Origin: Anderseniella sp963700735
Lineage (GTDB): Bacteria > Pseudomonadota > Alphaproteobacteria > Rhizobiales > Aestuariivirgaceae
NCBI GenBank assembly: GCA_963700735.1
Contig: CAVOYR010000003.1
Span: forward strand, 62,001-126,000
Length of the DNA: 64,000 bases
Direction of reading: 5' to 3'
In this document: positions 36,172 through 45,160 of the stretch, one piece after another
Layout: each line of letters starts with the position of its first letter
How positions within the stretch are numbered: position 1 is the first letter of the stretch
Program-made: the position numbers and the translations under genes
Notes under the pieces: generated by a model
Seen by the model: the letters and a program-made list of their open reading frames with translations, nothing else
What the model was told of the DNA's origin: nothing
Databases searched by the model: none

Positions 36172-37257
36172 ATGACCATCCGCATCGAGCAGATCTACCG
36201 TTACCCGGTCAAGGGCATGCGCGCTCAACGGCTGGAGAAGGGCAGGCTCATCGCCGGCGGCGGCCTTGCGCAGGACCGGGCATTCGCATTCACGTCCGGC
36301 AACCTCCCCATGCCCGAAGGGCAGGCCGGCTGGACACCGGCGCGGTCGTTCCTGCAGATGACCTACTACCCGCAAATGGCGGGGTTCAGCGCCAGCGTGA
36401 GCGACGCCGATTCTGCCTTGCGCATTACCGCACCTGACGGCAGCACGGCCGAGGCAGCGCTCGATGGCTCCGATGACAGCGCCGTCAACGGCCTGATGAA
36501 CCGGCATTTCAAGGCGGGTCCCGAAGGCGGCATCGGCCTGCACCGGATCCAGCAGCCGCCGGGCCATTGGGATTTCGACGACACCATGGTGTCGATCATC
36601 AACCTTGCTTCGGTTGAATGGCTGGAATGGGTCAGCGCCATGACGCTGTCGGGCCTGCGGTTCCGCGGCAACATCTATGTCAGCGGGCTGGCGGCCTGGG
36701 AGGAATTTGCCCTGACCGGCAAGACGGTGCGCATCGGCAACACACGGCTCAAGCTGCTGCGCCCGGCGATGCGCTGCGCGGCGACCTCGGCGGACCCGTG
36801 GACCGGCGACACCTCCATCGACGTGCCGGGCATGATGCGGCAATACCTCGGGCATACCTTTTGCGGCATCTATGCCCGGGTGATCGAGGGTGGCGACATT
36901 TTCGAGGACGACAGGCTGCGGCTGGAGGATGACGCCGGGTTCAACCCTGTCGCCCGGATGCCGTCCAACACGCCGGACCCGGCGCTGTGGCCGCGCGAGG
37001 CGATCCTGAGACGAACGGCGTCCGGCCCCGTGCTGGCGCCGGCTGATGCGGCCTGGCCGTTCCTGCCGGCCAATGCAGGCGCGCGGGTGATCGTGCATCC
37101 GGGGCTTGACCGCATGGGTGAGCCGTTGCGCACGGCACTGAGCCAGACGGCCAGCGCGGACGCCCTGCCCCTGCCCGGCGATGCGCTGGATGAACTGGGC
37201 GATGGCGCGCGGGTGGTGGTGTCGGGACCCGTGCCGCTGCGGACCGGCCGGGCGTAG
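36172..37257 (+). CDS. MOSC domain protein
   Basis: This 361-residue protein has an N-terminal MOSC beta-barrel domain (IEQIYRYPVKGM) and a MOSC C-terminal region with the putative cofactor-binding cysteine in RPAMRCAATSADP. MOSC proteins bind molybdenum cofactor and reduce N-hydroxylated substrates (YiiM, mARC) or sulfurate Moco. The last ~100 residues form an extra domain I do not recognise. It follows the EamA gene with its start two bases after the stop. Confidence 0.85.
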   Translation: MTIRIEQIYRYPVKGMRAQRLEKGRLIAGGGLAQDRAFAFTSGNLPMPEGQAGWTPARSFLQMTYYPQMAGFSASVSDADSALRITAPDGSTAEAALDGSDDSAVNGLMNRHFKAGPEGGIGLHRIQQPPGHWDFDDTMVSIINLASVEWLEWVSAMTLSGLRFRGNIYVSGLAAWEEFALTGKTVRIGNTRLKLLRPAMRCAATSADPWTGDTSIDVPGMMRQYLGHTFCGIYARVIEGGDIFEDDRLRLEDDAGFNPVARMPSNTPDPALWPREAILRRTASGPVLAPADAAWPFLPANAGARVIVHPGLDRMGEPLRTALSQTASADALPLPGDALDELGDGARVVVSGPVPLRTGRA

Positions 37258-37386
37258 ATTTTGCCGTTGTTCCTGGCAATGCCGACTTTGCGAAACGCAC
37301 AGCTGCGTGGAATTCCGTTTGAACTGGGCCGGGCGAAAGTGGCAGGCTCGGTCGACCAGCGTCAACCAGTTTGAGGTCCTTCCCAG

Positions 37387-38397
37387 ATGCCCATGCTCAG
37401 CCTTGCAGAGATCGAGAAAGTCACCCGCGACGCGCTTTCAGGCGCCGGAGCCGTTGGCATACAGCTGGAGCAAGGCACGTCGGCCATCGTCGAGGCCGAG
37501 GCTGACGGCATCCGCAACGTGGGCCTCAATTACCTGCCTCACTATTGCGAGCATCTGAAGTGCGGCAAGCTGAACGGGTCGGCGCAACCCGCGCATGAAC
37601 AGGTGGCCGCCTCCGCCATTGCCAGCGATGCCCGGCAGGGCTTTTCGTTTGCGGCGTTCCACGAGGCCATGAACGATTTCCACGACCTGGCCCACCGGCA
37701 GGGCGTGGCAGCGCTGGCGATCCGCAACTCCACGTCGGCCGGCGTGCTCGGCTGGTTCGTGGAGCGCACCGCCAATGCGGGGCTGATCGGGTTGTGCTTT
37801 GCCAGCTCCTCGGCGCTGATGGCGCCCTATGGTGGAAGGAAGCGGTTTTTCGGCACCAATCCACTGGCCTACGGCGTGCCGCGCGGCAACGGTGAAGCGC
37901 CGCTGGTTGCCGACATGGCAAGTTCGCAGGTGGCCTATGTCAAGGTCAAGGAGCACGCCGCCAGCGGGAAGGACATTCCGCTGGGCTGGGGTCTGGACCG
38001 TGACGGCAAGCCCACCACCAACCCCAACGACGTGCTGGAGGGCGGCGCAATGGCCCCGGCTGGCGGCTACAAGGGCGCGTTGCTGGCGCTGCTGGTGGAC
38101 GTGCTGGCAGGCGGCCTTGCCGGGCCGAATTTCGCCTTCCAGGCCTCGCCGTTCGGCACCAACGACGGCGGACCGCCCGATGTGGGCCAGTTCCTGCTGG
38201 CGATCTCGCCACAAGCCTTTGGCGGGCCGGGGGCGCACGGGTTCGCGGACCGGCTTGAAGTCATGCTGGCAGCGCTGACGGAAGATGACGGCGTGCGCCT
38301 GCCGGGAGGCTCGCGCCTCGCCCACCGCAAGGCTGCGGCGGCAGAGGGCATCGAGGTGCCGCAGGCGCTGCTGGACCGGCTGAACGAGTACGCCTGA
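37387..38397 (+). CDS. Ldh2/malate-lactate dehydrogenase family protein with altered active site
   Basis: This is a 336-residue protein of the Ldh2 (malate/L-lactate/ureidoglycolate dehydrogenase) family. The NAD-binding text is conserved (ASSSALMAPYGGRKRFFGTNP). The segment that normally reads S-H-G-x-x-R reads N-V45-G-L-N-Y49, and N-S-N-H-F-G reads N-S-T-S117-A-G, so both catalytic histidines are missing. That argues against ordinary 2-hydroxyacid oxidation. The family call is firm, the activity is not. The gene is free-standing, followed by the convergent MocR gene. Confidence 0.85.
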   Translation: MPMLSLAEIEKVTRDALSGAGAVGIQLEQGTSAIVEAEADGIRNVGLNYLPHYCEHLKCGKLNGSAQPAHEQVAASAIASDARQGFSFAAFHEAMNDFHDLAHRQGVAALAIRNSTSAGVLGWFVERTANAGLIGLCFASSSALMAPYGGRKRFFGTNPLAYGVPRGNGEAPLVADMASSQVAYVKVKEHAASGKDIPLGWGLDRDGKPTTNPNDVLEGGAMAPAGGYKGALLALLVDVLAGGLAGPNFAFQASPFGTNDGGPPDVGQFLLAISPQAFGGPGAHGFADRLEVMLAALTEDDGVRLPGGSRLAHRKAAAAEGIEVPQALLDRLNEYA

Positions 38398-38400
38398 GCG

Positions 38401-39855
38401 CTAGGGCCTGAGCAGGCCCGCGAGCTTGCTGCAGGCGGCGTCCAGTTCGGTCTCGTCGAAGCCTGCATACCCCATCAGCACACCCTGCCCTGGCGCCGTG
38501 CCGCGGTAGAAGGACGACAGTGCGCTGAGCGTCAGGCCATGGCCCCGGGCAAGGCCGGACAAGTCGGCATCGGTCATGCGTGCCGCCAGCGCCGGCGCAA
38601 GCCGGGCCGTCAGGTGCATGCCGCCCGCCTCCGGCTCGACCTCAAGCAAGCCATCCAGATGCCTGGCGGCGGCATCGAGCAACGCCTGCTGGCGCGCCGC
38701 ATAGATGCGCCGCATGCGGCGTATGTGGGTGGCGAACCTGCCCGAGGCCATGAAATTCGCCAGCGCAGGCTGGGCGACGGCCGAGGCCATCGAACCGCGC
38801 ACGGCCAGTTCCCGCATGAAGCGCGGCGTCAGGCCGGGCGGCAACACCAGATAGCCAAGCCGCAGCGCCGGCGAGAACACCTTCGAGAACGAGCCCAGGT
38901 AGATCACCCGGCCCACCTCGCCCAGCCCCATCATGGCGGGCAGCGGGGTGCCGCGATAGCGGTACTCGCTGTCGAAGTCGTCCTCGACGATGAATGCCCC
39001 GTTGCGGTTCGCCCAATCGAGCATGTCGAGCCGCCGGGACAGCGGCATCGAACAGCCGAGCGGATACTGGCGCGAAGGCGTGACCACGGCGAGGCCCGCC
39101 GGTGGAAGGTCCGCCGGATCAAGGCCATTGCCGTCCACCGGCCGCGACACCACCTCGACGTTCGCCGCCCCGAGCACGCTGTGAAACAGGCCATAGCCCG
39201 GGTCCTCGAGCACCGCCGTCCGGCCGGCCAGGTCGAGAGCCCGCACCACAAGCTGCATGGCGTCCGCCGCACCGGCGGTGATGATCACGTCCGCCGGCTG
39301 GCATGCCAGTCCGCGCCATTCGTGCAGATGGCGGGCGATGGAGTCGCGCAGCGGACCGTGTCCGGCCGGGGTGATGTGGCAGAACCCGGCCCGGCCCTCG
39401 TCCTGCCAGCACCGCTCCAGCAGCCGCGCCCACTCGGCATGCGGAAACAGCCGGCCATCGGGCACGCCGGGCTGGAACGGCACCAGGGCCGGCGTGGTTG
39501 CCGGCAGCGGTTCGAACCGATGGCCCGACAGCACCATGCCCGGCTTCAGCAGGGTGTCCGGCAGTTCCGGCACCACGAACAACCCCCGGCCGTGGCGGCC
39601 CTCGGCATAGCCTTCGGCCACCAGTTGGTCCATCGCGGTCGTCACGGTGATGCGCGATACGCCGAGGTCAACCGCCAGCGCGCGGCTGGCCGGCAACCGC
39701 TCGCCGGGCAGGATGCGTCCCGACAGGATCAGGTCACGCAGCTGGCCGGTAAGCTGGATATGAAGCGGCTGGGCGCACAGCTTGTCGAGCACGATGGCAG
39801 CCACGGCTGCGTCACGGGTGGACGTCCGTCGAGTGGACTTTTCATCATGTCTCAT
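38401..39855 (-). CDS. MocR/PdxR-type GntR regulator with aminotransferase domain
   Basis: This is a 484-residue fusion. The N-terminal winged helix (about residues 15-85, LPASRALAVDLGVSRITV) is GntR-type, and the C-terminal part is a fold-type I aminotransferase with the PLP lysine in YLGSFSKVFSPALRLGY. MocR regulators sense PLP or an amino acid and control a divergent operon. The likely targets are the three FMN-binding genes at 39928-41718. The ATG at 39855 is inside a TTGGCT palindrome. Reading the frame further upstream would cover the promoter and the opposite gene and is not credible. Confidence 0.9.
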   Translation of the reverse strand: MRHDEKSTRRTSTRDAAVAAIVLDKLCAQPLHIQLTGQLRDLILSGRILPGERLPASRALAVDLGVSRITVTTAMDQLVAEGYAEGRHGRGLFVVPELPDTLLKPGMVLSGHRFEPLPATTPALVPFQPGVPDGRLFPHAEWARLLERCWQDEGRAGFCHITPAGHGPLRDSIARHLHEWRGLACQPADVIITAGAADAMQLVVRALDLAGRTAVLEDPGYGLFHSVLGAANVEVVSRPVDGNGLDPADLPPAGLAVVTPSRQYPLGCSMPLSRRLDMLDWANRNGAFIVEDDFDSEYRYRGTPLPAMMGLGEVGRVIYLGSFSKVFSPALRLGYLVLPPGLTPRFMRELAVRGSMASAVAQPALANFMASGRFATHIRRMRRIYAARQQALLDAAARHLDGLLEVEPEAGGMHLTARLAPALAARMTDADLSGLARGHGLTLSALSSFYRGTAPGQGVLMGYAGFDETELDAACSKLAGLLRP

Positions 39856-39856
39856 A

Positions 39857-39878
39857 TTGGCTCTTTCTCCATAGCCAA
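39857..39878. promoter_or_regulatory. TTGGCT-N10-AGCCAA operator candidate
   Basis: A perfect 6-bp inverted repeat, TTGGCT (39857-39862) and AGCCAA (39873-39878), lies immediately before the MocR start and between divergent genes. On the MocR mRNA side the GGAG ribosome site falls in the 10-base loop, so binding or hairpin formation could block its translation. It fits autoregulation and control of the divergent FMN genes. Confidence 0.65.
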
Positions 39879-39927
39879 CTTTAGCGCGTCCTGCTGGCGG
39901 ATCAACCGTCATGACCGGAGAAACACC

Positions 39928-40584
39928 ATGGCACGCACGACCTCGGCCCCCAGCGACAGGACGCGTCTGCGGCGACTGCATGATCGCGGCCGTCATGACG
40001 CCCCGTCCGTTCACGCCGTGCTCGATGCGCAACCGCTGTGCCATGTGGGCTACGTGCTGGATGGCGCCCCGCAGGTGACACCCACCCTGCAATGGCGCGA
40101 GGGCGATCACGTCTACTGGCACGGCTCGTCGGCGAGCCGCTTCCTGCGTGCGGCCATCGCCAGTCCGGTGTGTTTGACGGTCACCTTGTGGGACGGGCTG
40201 GTGATGGCCCGGTCGGGCTTTCACCATTCCGCCAACTACCGCTCCTGCATGGTGTTCGGCACGGCCAGCATCGTCGATGACCCGGACCACAAGCACGCCA
40301 GCCTCGAAGCGATGTTCGACCGCTGGTTTCCGGGCCGCTGGCCGCTGTTGCGGCCCATGACGGCGCAGGAGGTCAAGGCCACCACCGTGTTGCGGTTGCC
40401 ACTTGCCGAAGCATCGGTGAAGATACGGACCGGTCCGCCGGTCGATGACGAGGAAGACTACGCGCTTGCCGTGTGGGCCGGCGTGGTGCCGTTGAGCGTT
40501 GCCACCGGCACGCCCGTCGACGATCCGCGCAATCTCCAGGGTGTGCAGGTGCCGGACCATGCACACAGATTCAAGGTCGGCTGA
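39928..40584 (+). CDS. PNPOx-like FMN-binding family protein (1)
   Basis: This is a 218-residue split-barrel protein of the pyridoxamine 5'-phosphate oxidase-like superfamily (AVLDAQPLCHVGYVLDGAP; YWHGSSASRFLRA). These bind FMN and catalyse varied reactions, some on B6 vitamers, some unknown. The ATG at 39928 follows CCGGAG. It is divergent from the MocR gene and first of three similar genes, suggesting PLP- or flavin-linked control. The text HHSANYRSCMVFG is typical of the 'PPOX-class/NimA-like' group. Confidence 0.83.
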   Translation: MARTTSAPSDRTRLRRLHDRGRHDAPSVHAVLDAQPLCHVGYVLDGAPQVTPTLQWREGDHVYWHGSSASRFLRAAIASPVCLTVTLWDGLVMARSGFHHSANYRSCMVFGTASIVDDPDHKHASLEAMFDRWFPGRWPLLRPMTAQEVKATTVLRLPLAEASVKIRTGPPVDDEEDYALAVWAGVVPLSVATGTPVDDPRNLQGVQVPDHAHRFKVG

Positions 40585-40600
40585 GGGAGAGCCAGGGGAC

Positions 40601-41062
40601 ATGCTGACACCCGAGATGATAGCGATCATCACGACCCATTCATGTGGGTTCGTGGCCACCCTCGCCGGTGACGGTACACCTGCCGTGTCGCCCAAGGCGA
40701 CCTTCGTGGTGGTCGATGACCATACGCTTGCGTGCGGCAACATCCGTTCTCCGGGCACCGCAAAAAACCTGCGCGCCAACAGTGAATGCGAGGTGTGTTT
40801 CCTCGATCCGCTGGCGCGCAAGGCCGTGCGGGTGAAGGCGAAGGCCAATGTGATCGCAAGGGCGGCAGCGGGCAGTGACCTGCTGGCGAAGTTCGAGATG
40901 GCGTGGGCCGACTACCTTCCACACATGACGGGCTTCTTCGTGTTCGAGCTGACCTCGGCAGACCTGGTACTGTCCCCCGCCTATGACTACGGCCATACCC
41001 AGGAAGACCTGGTAGCGAGCAACAAGGCCAAGATGGCCGGCCTGTGGGAGCACAACAATTGA
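40601..41062 (+). CDS. PNPOx-like FMN-binding family protein (2)
   Basis: This is a 153-residue single split-barrel domain (ATLAGDGTPAVSPKATFVVVD; TAKNLRANSECEVCF). The ATG at 40601 is preceded by GAGGGAGAGCC and AGGGGAC. It overlaps the next gene: its TGA at 41060-41062 is part of TTGA used by the TTG start at 41059. The enzymatic role is unknown. It belongs to the three-gene MocR-linked unit. Confidence 0.85.
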   Translation: MLTPEMIAIITTHSCGFVATLAGDGTPAVSPKATFVVVDDHTLACGNIRSPGTAKNLRANSECEVCFLDPLARKAVRVKAKANVIARAAAGSDLLAKFEMAWADYLPHMTGFFVFELTSADLVLSPAYDYGHTQEDLVASNKAKMAGLWEHNN

Positions 41063-41718
41063 GCGAACGGATCTATGCCAAGCCGGACTGGCGCGAGGAA
41101 CGATTACCGGTGCTGACCGGAGCCATGACGGCGATCAGGCTGGCGGCGCTGGTGTCTGCCGCACCAGACGGGTTGAAGATCACCCACCTGCCCCTGTCCG
41201 TGCGCCAGGGCGATCACGGCAAGGTCCGGCTGGCGGGGCATTTTGCGCGTGCCAATGACCACTGGAAGTTGCTGCAACAGCCCGGCATTGCCACGGCTGC
41301 GATCTTCCAGGGTCCACACACTTACATCTCGCCGTCCAACTATGCCACCAAGCAGGAAACCGGCAAGGTGGTGCCGACCTGGGCCTACATCGTGGTGCAC
41401 GCACACGGGACCGCGCACGTCATGGATGACAAGGACTGGATGCTGGCGCTGGTGAACGAACTGACCGACCAGCATGAAGCGTCCAGGCCTGCGCCCTGGC
41501 AAGTGTCCGATGCGCCCGACGACTATGTGGCAGTGATGCTGCGCGGCATCGTGGGCGTCGAACTGGAGGTGACCCAGCTTGAAGGCGTGTGGAAGCTCAA
41601 CCAGCACCGGGGCATGCAGGACAGGCACAGCACGGTTGACCGGCTTGCAAGCTCCGGCAGCAACCAGGACGCGGCGATCAGCCAGGCCATGGCAGACGCG
41701 CTCAACGGCTCTTCCTGA
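41059..41718 (+). CDS. FMN-binding PaiB-type protein
   Basis: This is a 219-residue split-barrel protein with the PaiB layout (YAKPDWREERLPVLTGAM...HLPLSV; FQGPHTYISPSNYATK; WAYIVVHAHGTAHV). PaiB was described as a negative regulator and FMN-binding protein in Bacillus; the biochemical role is unclear. The TTG at 41059 was chosen because GGGAG sits 8 bases before it and the N-terminus (SERIYAKPDW) fits. The last 17 bases overlap the convergent channel gene. Confidence 0.82.
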   Translation: MSERIYAKPDWREERLPVLTGAMTAIRLAALVSAAPDGLKITHLPLSVRQGDHGKVRLAGHFARANDHWKLLQQPGIATAAIFQGPHTYISPSNYATKQETGKVVPTWAYIVVHAHGTAHVMDDKDWMLALVNELTDQHEASRPAPWQVSDAPDDYVAVMLRGIVGVELEVTQLEGVWKLNQHRGMQDRHSTVDRLASSGSNQDAAISQAMADALNGSS

Positions 41719-42130
41719 TCAGTTCCACCATGAATGCTGTCGACCAGCCAAACATCAGGAAGCCGTTGGCGCCGATCAGGGCCGACAGCAGCCGCCATTC
41801 GACCGGCAGCGTAATGTCGCCGAAGCCAAGCGTGGTGAAGCACACAAGCGCGAAATAGACCGCCGGTTCCAGCGCATCCACTGCGCCTGTGAGCAGCAAC
41901 ACGAGGGCCCATACCCAGACCTCGATGGTCACCGTGGCCAGCACCAGCAGCATGGAGATCAGGCTGAACACCGTGCCAGCGGTGCGCCTGAAGTGCCGCC
42001 TGACCCAAGCCAGTACCGGCTCGTGGCGGCGGGTCATCAGGCCGAACATCTCGGCCTGGATGGCGACGGTGACTATGATGACCGCCGACCCGATGGCCAG
42101 CTGCTTCAGCATGCCGGCATGCTCGATCAT
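41702..42130 (-). CDS. two-helix potassium/ion channel domain protein
   Basis: This is a 142-residue protein. Hydrophobic segments are about 12-30, 52-78, 85-100 and 115-135, and the selectivity filter reads TTLGFGD between the last two. It matches the bacterial Ion_trans_2 / KcsA-like pore, without a cytosolic regulatory domain. The stop overlaps the peptidase start region (42127-42130), so it is the second gene after the M20 peptidase. Ion preference is inferred from GFGD. Confidence 0.83.
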   Translation of the reverse strand: MIEHAGMLKQLAIGSAVIIVTVAIQAEMFGLMTRRHEPVLAWVRRHFRRTAGTVFSLISMLLVLATVTIEVWVWALVLLLTGAVDALEPAVYFALVCFTTLGFGDITLPVEWRLLSALIGANGFLMFGWSTAFMVELIRKSR

Positions 42131-43518
42131 GCCTTGGCCAGTTCCGCGATGATGCGCACCCAGCTGCGGATGCCCTTGTGGAATGACTGCAGGTTGTACT
42201 TCTCGTTGGGCGAGTGCAGCGCATCATCGGGCAGGCCAAAGCCGACAAGGATCGACTTCATGCCGAGAATGTCCTCGAACGAGCGCACGACGGGGATCGA
42301 GCCGCCGCAACCCATCAGCACGGCGGGAGTGTCCCACTCGGCCTCGAGTGCCCTTGCTGCCTTCTGCAGCCATGGATTGTCTTCCGGTATTTCGATGCCG
42401 GGCGAGCCTTCGCCGCGCCCGCCCCAGCGCACCTGGCAACCGTCTGGCAGACGGTCCTCGATGAACTTGTGGAACACTTTCAGCACGTGGTCCGGGTCCT
42501 GCTTGCCGACAAGGCGCATGGACACCTTGGCGGTGGCTTCCGACGGGATCACAGTCTTCGTGCCCTTGCCCATGTAGCCGCCGAAGATGCCGTTCACCTC
42601 CAGCGTCGGTCGGGACCAGGTCATTTCCAGCACCGAGCGGCCCTTCTCGCCCGCGGGCGTGGTCAGGCCGATGTCGCCAAGGAACTTGCCCTCGTCGAAG
42701 TTCAGGCCCTGCCACTGGGCAGCGGTCGCTGGCGGCAGTTCCGGCACGCCGTCATAGAAGCCGGGTATGGTGATGCGGCCATCGGCGTCGCGCATCTCGG
42801 ACAGGATGGACACCAGCACGTGGATGGGATTGTGGGCAGCGCCGCCATAAAAGCCCGAGTGCAGGTCGATGCGAGGGCCAATGATGGTGACCTCCTCGTG
42901 GGCAAGTCCGCGCAGCCGGGTGGAAATGGCGGGCGTATCCGGGTCCCACATCCCGGTGTCGCAAACCAGCGCCACGGCGCGTGACAGTTCGGCCTTGTTG
43001 GCCTCCAGGAACGGGTTGAGGCTGGGGCTGCCGGACTCCTCCTCGCCCTCGCACAGCACGGTCACAGAAAACGGCAGGCCGCCGGTTGTCTTGATCCATG
43101 CTCGGCTGGCCTCTATGAAGGTCATCAGTTGGCCCTTGTCGTCATTGGCCCCGCGCGCATAGATGCGTTTTACACCATCCTCGCCGGTCACCAGCTCTGG
43201 CTCGAACGGCGGGGTCTTCCACTTTTCCAGCGGATCGGCTGGCTGGACGTCGTAGTGACCGTAGAACAGGACATGAGGGCTGCCCTCGGGGCCGGCATAA
43301 TGCGCCACCACCATCGGGTGACCGGGTGTGTCGCGAAGGTCCGCCTTGAATCCCAGTCCATTCAGGTCGTCGACAAGCCACTGCCCGGCGCGGCGGCAGT
43401 CGTCGCGGTAGGCGGGGTCGGTCGAGATCGAGGGAATGCGCAGCAGGTCGAACAGACGGTCAAGGCTGTGACTGATATTGCCGTCGACGTGGTCGAGAAT
43501 GGCAGTGAGATCGCTCAT
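42127..43518 (-). CDS. M20 family metallopeptidase (dipeptidase)
   Basis: This 463-residue zinc hydrolase has the Zn ligand region in LFYGHYDVQP, the catalytic Glu in CEGEEESGSP and a lid domain in the middle. It looks like a carnosinase/dipeptidase-type member that hydrolyses dipeptides or N-acyl amino acids in the cytoplasm. The ATG at 43518 (MSDLTAILDHVD) was chosen by family start; the frame to 43575 adds a poor match. It overlaps the channel gene by four bases. Confidence 0.88.
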   Translation of the reverse strand: MSDLTAILDHVDGNISHSLDRLFDLLRIPSISTDPAYRDDCRRAGQWLVDDLNGLGFKADLRDTPGHPMVVAHYAGPEGSPHVLFYGHYDVQPADPLEKWKTPPFEPELVTGEDGVKRIYARGANDDKGQLMTFIEASRAWIKTTGGLPFSVTVLCEGEEESGSPSLNPFLEANKAELSRAVALVCDTGMWDPDTPAISTRLRGLAHEEVTIIGPRIDLHSGFYGGAAHNPIHVLVSILSEMRDADGRITIPGFYDGVPELPPATAAQWQGLNFDEGKFLGDIGLTTPAGEKGRSVLEMTWSRPTLEVNGIFGGYMGKGTKTVIPSEATAKVSMRLVGKQDPDHVLKVFHKFIEDRLPDGCQVRWGGRGEGSPGIEIPEDNPWLQKAARALEAEWDTPAVLMGCGGSIPVVRSFEDILGMKSILVGFGLPDDALHSPNEKYNLQSFHKGIRSWVRIIAELAKA

Positions 43519-43605
43519 GGGCGGAAGCTCTCCAAGGAGTTCTGGCTGGAATCGGGATTGGTCCGACAGTCTCACACCGGGTTTGCTGGCCGCAAGGGGT
43601 CAGGC

Positions 43606-45147
43606 ATGAGCGACACGCAGTTTCAGCTGGCGCGTGACAGCCTGCAGGCCGACTACGGCGAACACCGGCTGCACCGGTTGCAGCGGCATGGTTATCAACG
43701 CTGGGTACACCTGAAGAGCCAGATCAACCTTTACTGGTTCTGGGAGCGGCGGTGGTTCTTTATCGCGCTGCTGCTGGCATTTGCCTTCCTGCAGACCGGC
43801 CCCTACGAGGGGTTGTCGCGCGAAGGCCAGATCGTGCTGACCATGTCGATGTTCGCCACCATCCTGTTCATTACCGAACCGGTTCCGCTGCCAACGGTGG
43901 CGCTGCTGATCGTGGTGGGACAGGTCGTTCTTCTGGGCATCGAATCCACCGAAGTGGCCAAGAGCCTGATGACGGATTCCGTGCTGTTCATCATGGGCGC
44001 GCTGATGCTCGCCGTGGCGGTGGTCAAGCAGAAGCTCGACCGGCGCATTGCCTGGGCCATCGTGAAGGTGACTGGCACCAGCACCTTGCGCATCAGCTTC
44101 GGCATAACGCTCACCTGCGGGGTGCTGGCCTCGTTTATTGGCGAGCACACTGTTGCCGCCATGATGCTGCCCGTCGGCATTACCCTCATCTCGCTGACGT
44201 CCAACGATCCGAAGAAGGTAAAGAACCTCGCCGCCGTGCTGCTTCTGTCGATCTCTTACGGCTGCGCCATTGCCGGTATCGGTACGCCATCGGGCGGCGC
44301 GCGCAATGCGATCATGATCGGCTACTGGCGCGACTTCTTCTATGATCCGACCAACCCTGAAACGCGCCGCTTCCTGGTCGATTACGTAACCTGGATGATG
44401 TACGCCTACCCCATCTTCCTGCTGCAGTTGCCGATGGTGACCGCCGTCCTGTTCTGGACCTTCAAGCCCGAATACACCGACCTGTCGCGCGCCGTGACCC
44501 GGCTGCGCACGCAGGTGACGCTGGATGGTCCGGTCCGGCCGGCGCAGTGGATGGCGATCCTGCTGTTTATGCTGACCCTGGTTGGCTGGATCCTGTTCTC
44601 CGAGCAACTGGGCCTCGGCATCGTGGCGATCATGGGTGCCATCGCCTTCCTGGTTGCGGGGCTGGTGCGCTGGGAGGATGTTAACTCTGGCGTCAACTGG
44701 GGCGTGGTGCTGCTGTATGCCGCCGCCATCTCGCTTGGCGTACAGATGAAGGATACCGGTGCCGCCGCCTGGGTTGCCAATAACTTCGTGGAAATGCTGC
44801 GACCCGTGGGACTGGCCACAGGCTCAGGGCTCGAATTTGCCATCGCCTTGCTGACCACGTTTGTCACCAACACCATGACAGCAGGCGCAGCCATCGCCGT
44901 GCTCGGCCCCATTGTACTGCAAACGGCCAGCGCTGGCGGGGCGGACCCGCTGATTGCCGGTTTCATCGCGGCCATCTCGTCGGCCTTTGCCTACATCACG
45001 GCGGCTGCACATCCGGCCTTCACCATCATCTATGCGTCCGGATTCCTGACCGGCAAGGACTTCGTGAAGTCTGGCTGGCGCATGACAATTGCATCGCTGC
45101 TGGTGTTGATGGTCTGCGTATTTGCCTACTGGCCATTGTTGCGATAG
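43606..45147 (+). CDS. SLC13/DASS family sodium-coupled anion transporter
   Basis: This is a 513-residue polytopic protein with the family landmarks GIGTPSGGARNAI and FVTNTMTAGAAIAV (the two substrate-site hairpins). Substrates are di- or tricarboxylates or sulfate; the exact one cannot be read. The N-terminal ~45 residues are cytoplasmic and basic, which is longer than usual. The ATG at 43606 follows AAGGGGTCAGG. It is followed by the universal stress protein gene after 13 bases, likely co-transcribed. Confidence 0.87.
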   Translation: MSDTQFQLARDSLQADYGEHRLHRLQRHGYQRWVHLKSQINLYWFWERRWFFIALLLAFAFLQTGPYEGLSREGQIVLTMSMFATILFITEPVPLPTVALLIVVGQVVLLGIESTEVAKSLMTDSVLFIMGALMLAVAVVKQKLDRRIAWAIVKVTGTSTLRISFGITLTCGVLASFIGEHTVAAMMLPVGITLISLTSNDPKKVKNLAAVLLLSISYGCAIAGIGTPSGGARNAIMIGYWRDFFYDPTNPETRRFLVDYVTWMMYAYPIFLLQLPMVTAVLFWTFKPEYTDLSRAVTRLRTQVTLDGPVRPAQWMAILLFMLTLVGWILFSEQLGLGIVAIMGAIAFLVAGLVRWEDVNSGVNWGVVLLYAAAISLGVQMKDTGAAAWVANNFVEMLRPVGLATGSGLEFAIALLTTFVTNTMTAGAAIAVLGPIVLQTASAGGADPLIAGFIAAISSAFAYITAAAHPAFTIIYASGFLTGKDFVKSGWRMTIASLLVLMVCVFAYWPLLR

Positions 45148-45160
45148 GACCGGAACAGTC

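Noticed and set aside
38401..40848. Long minus-strand frame extending the MocR gene through the divergent FMN gene
   Set aside because: The extension crosses the promoter palindrome and lies opposite a better-supported gene; family alignment starts at 39855.
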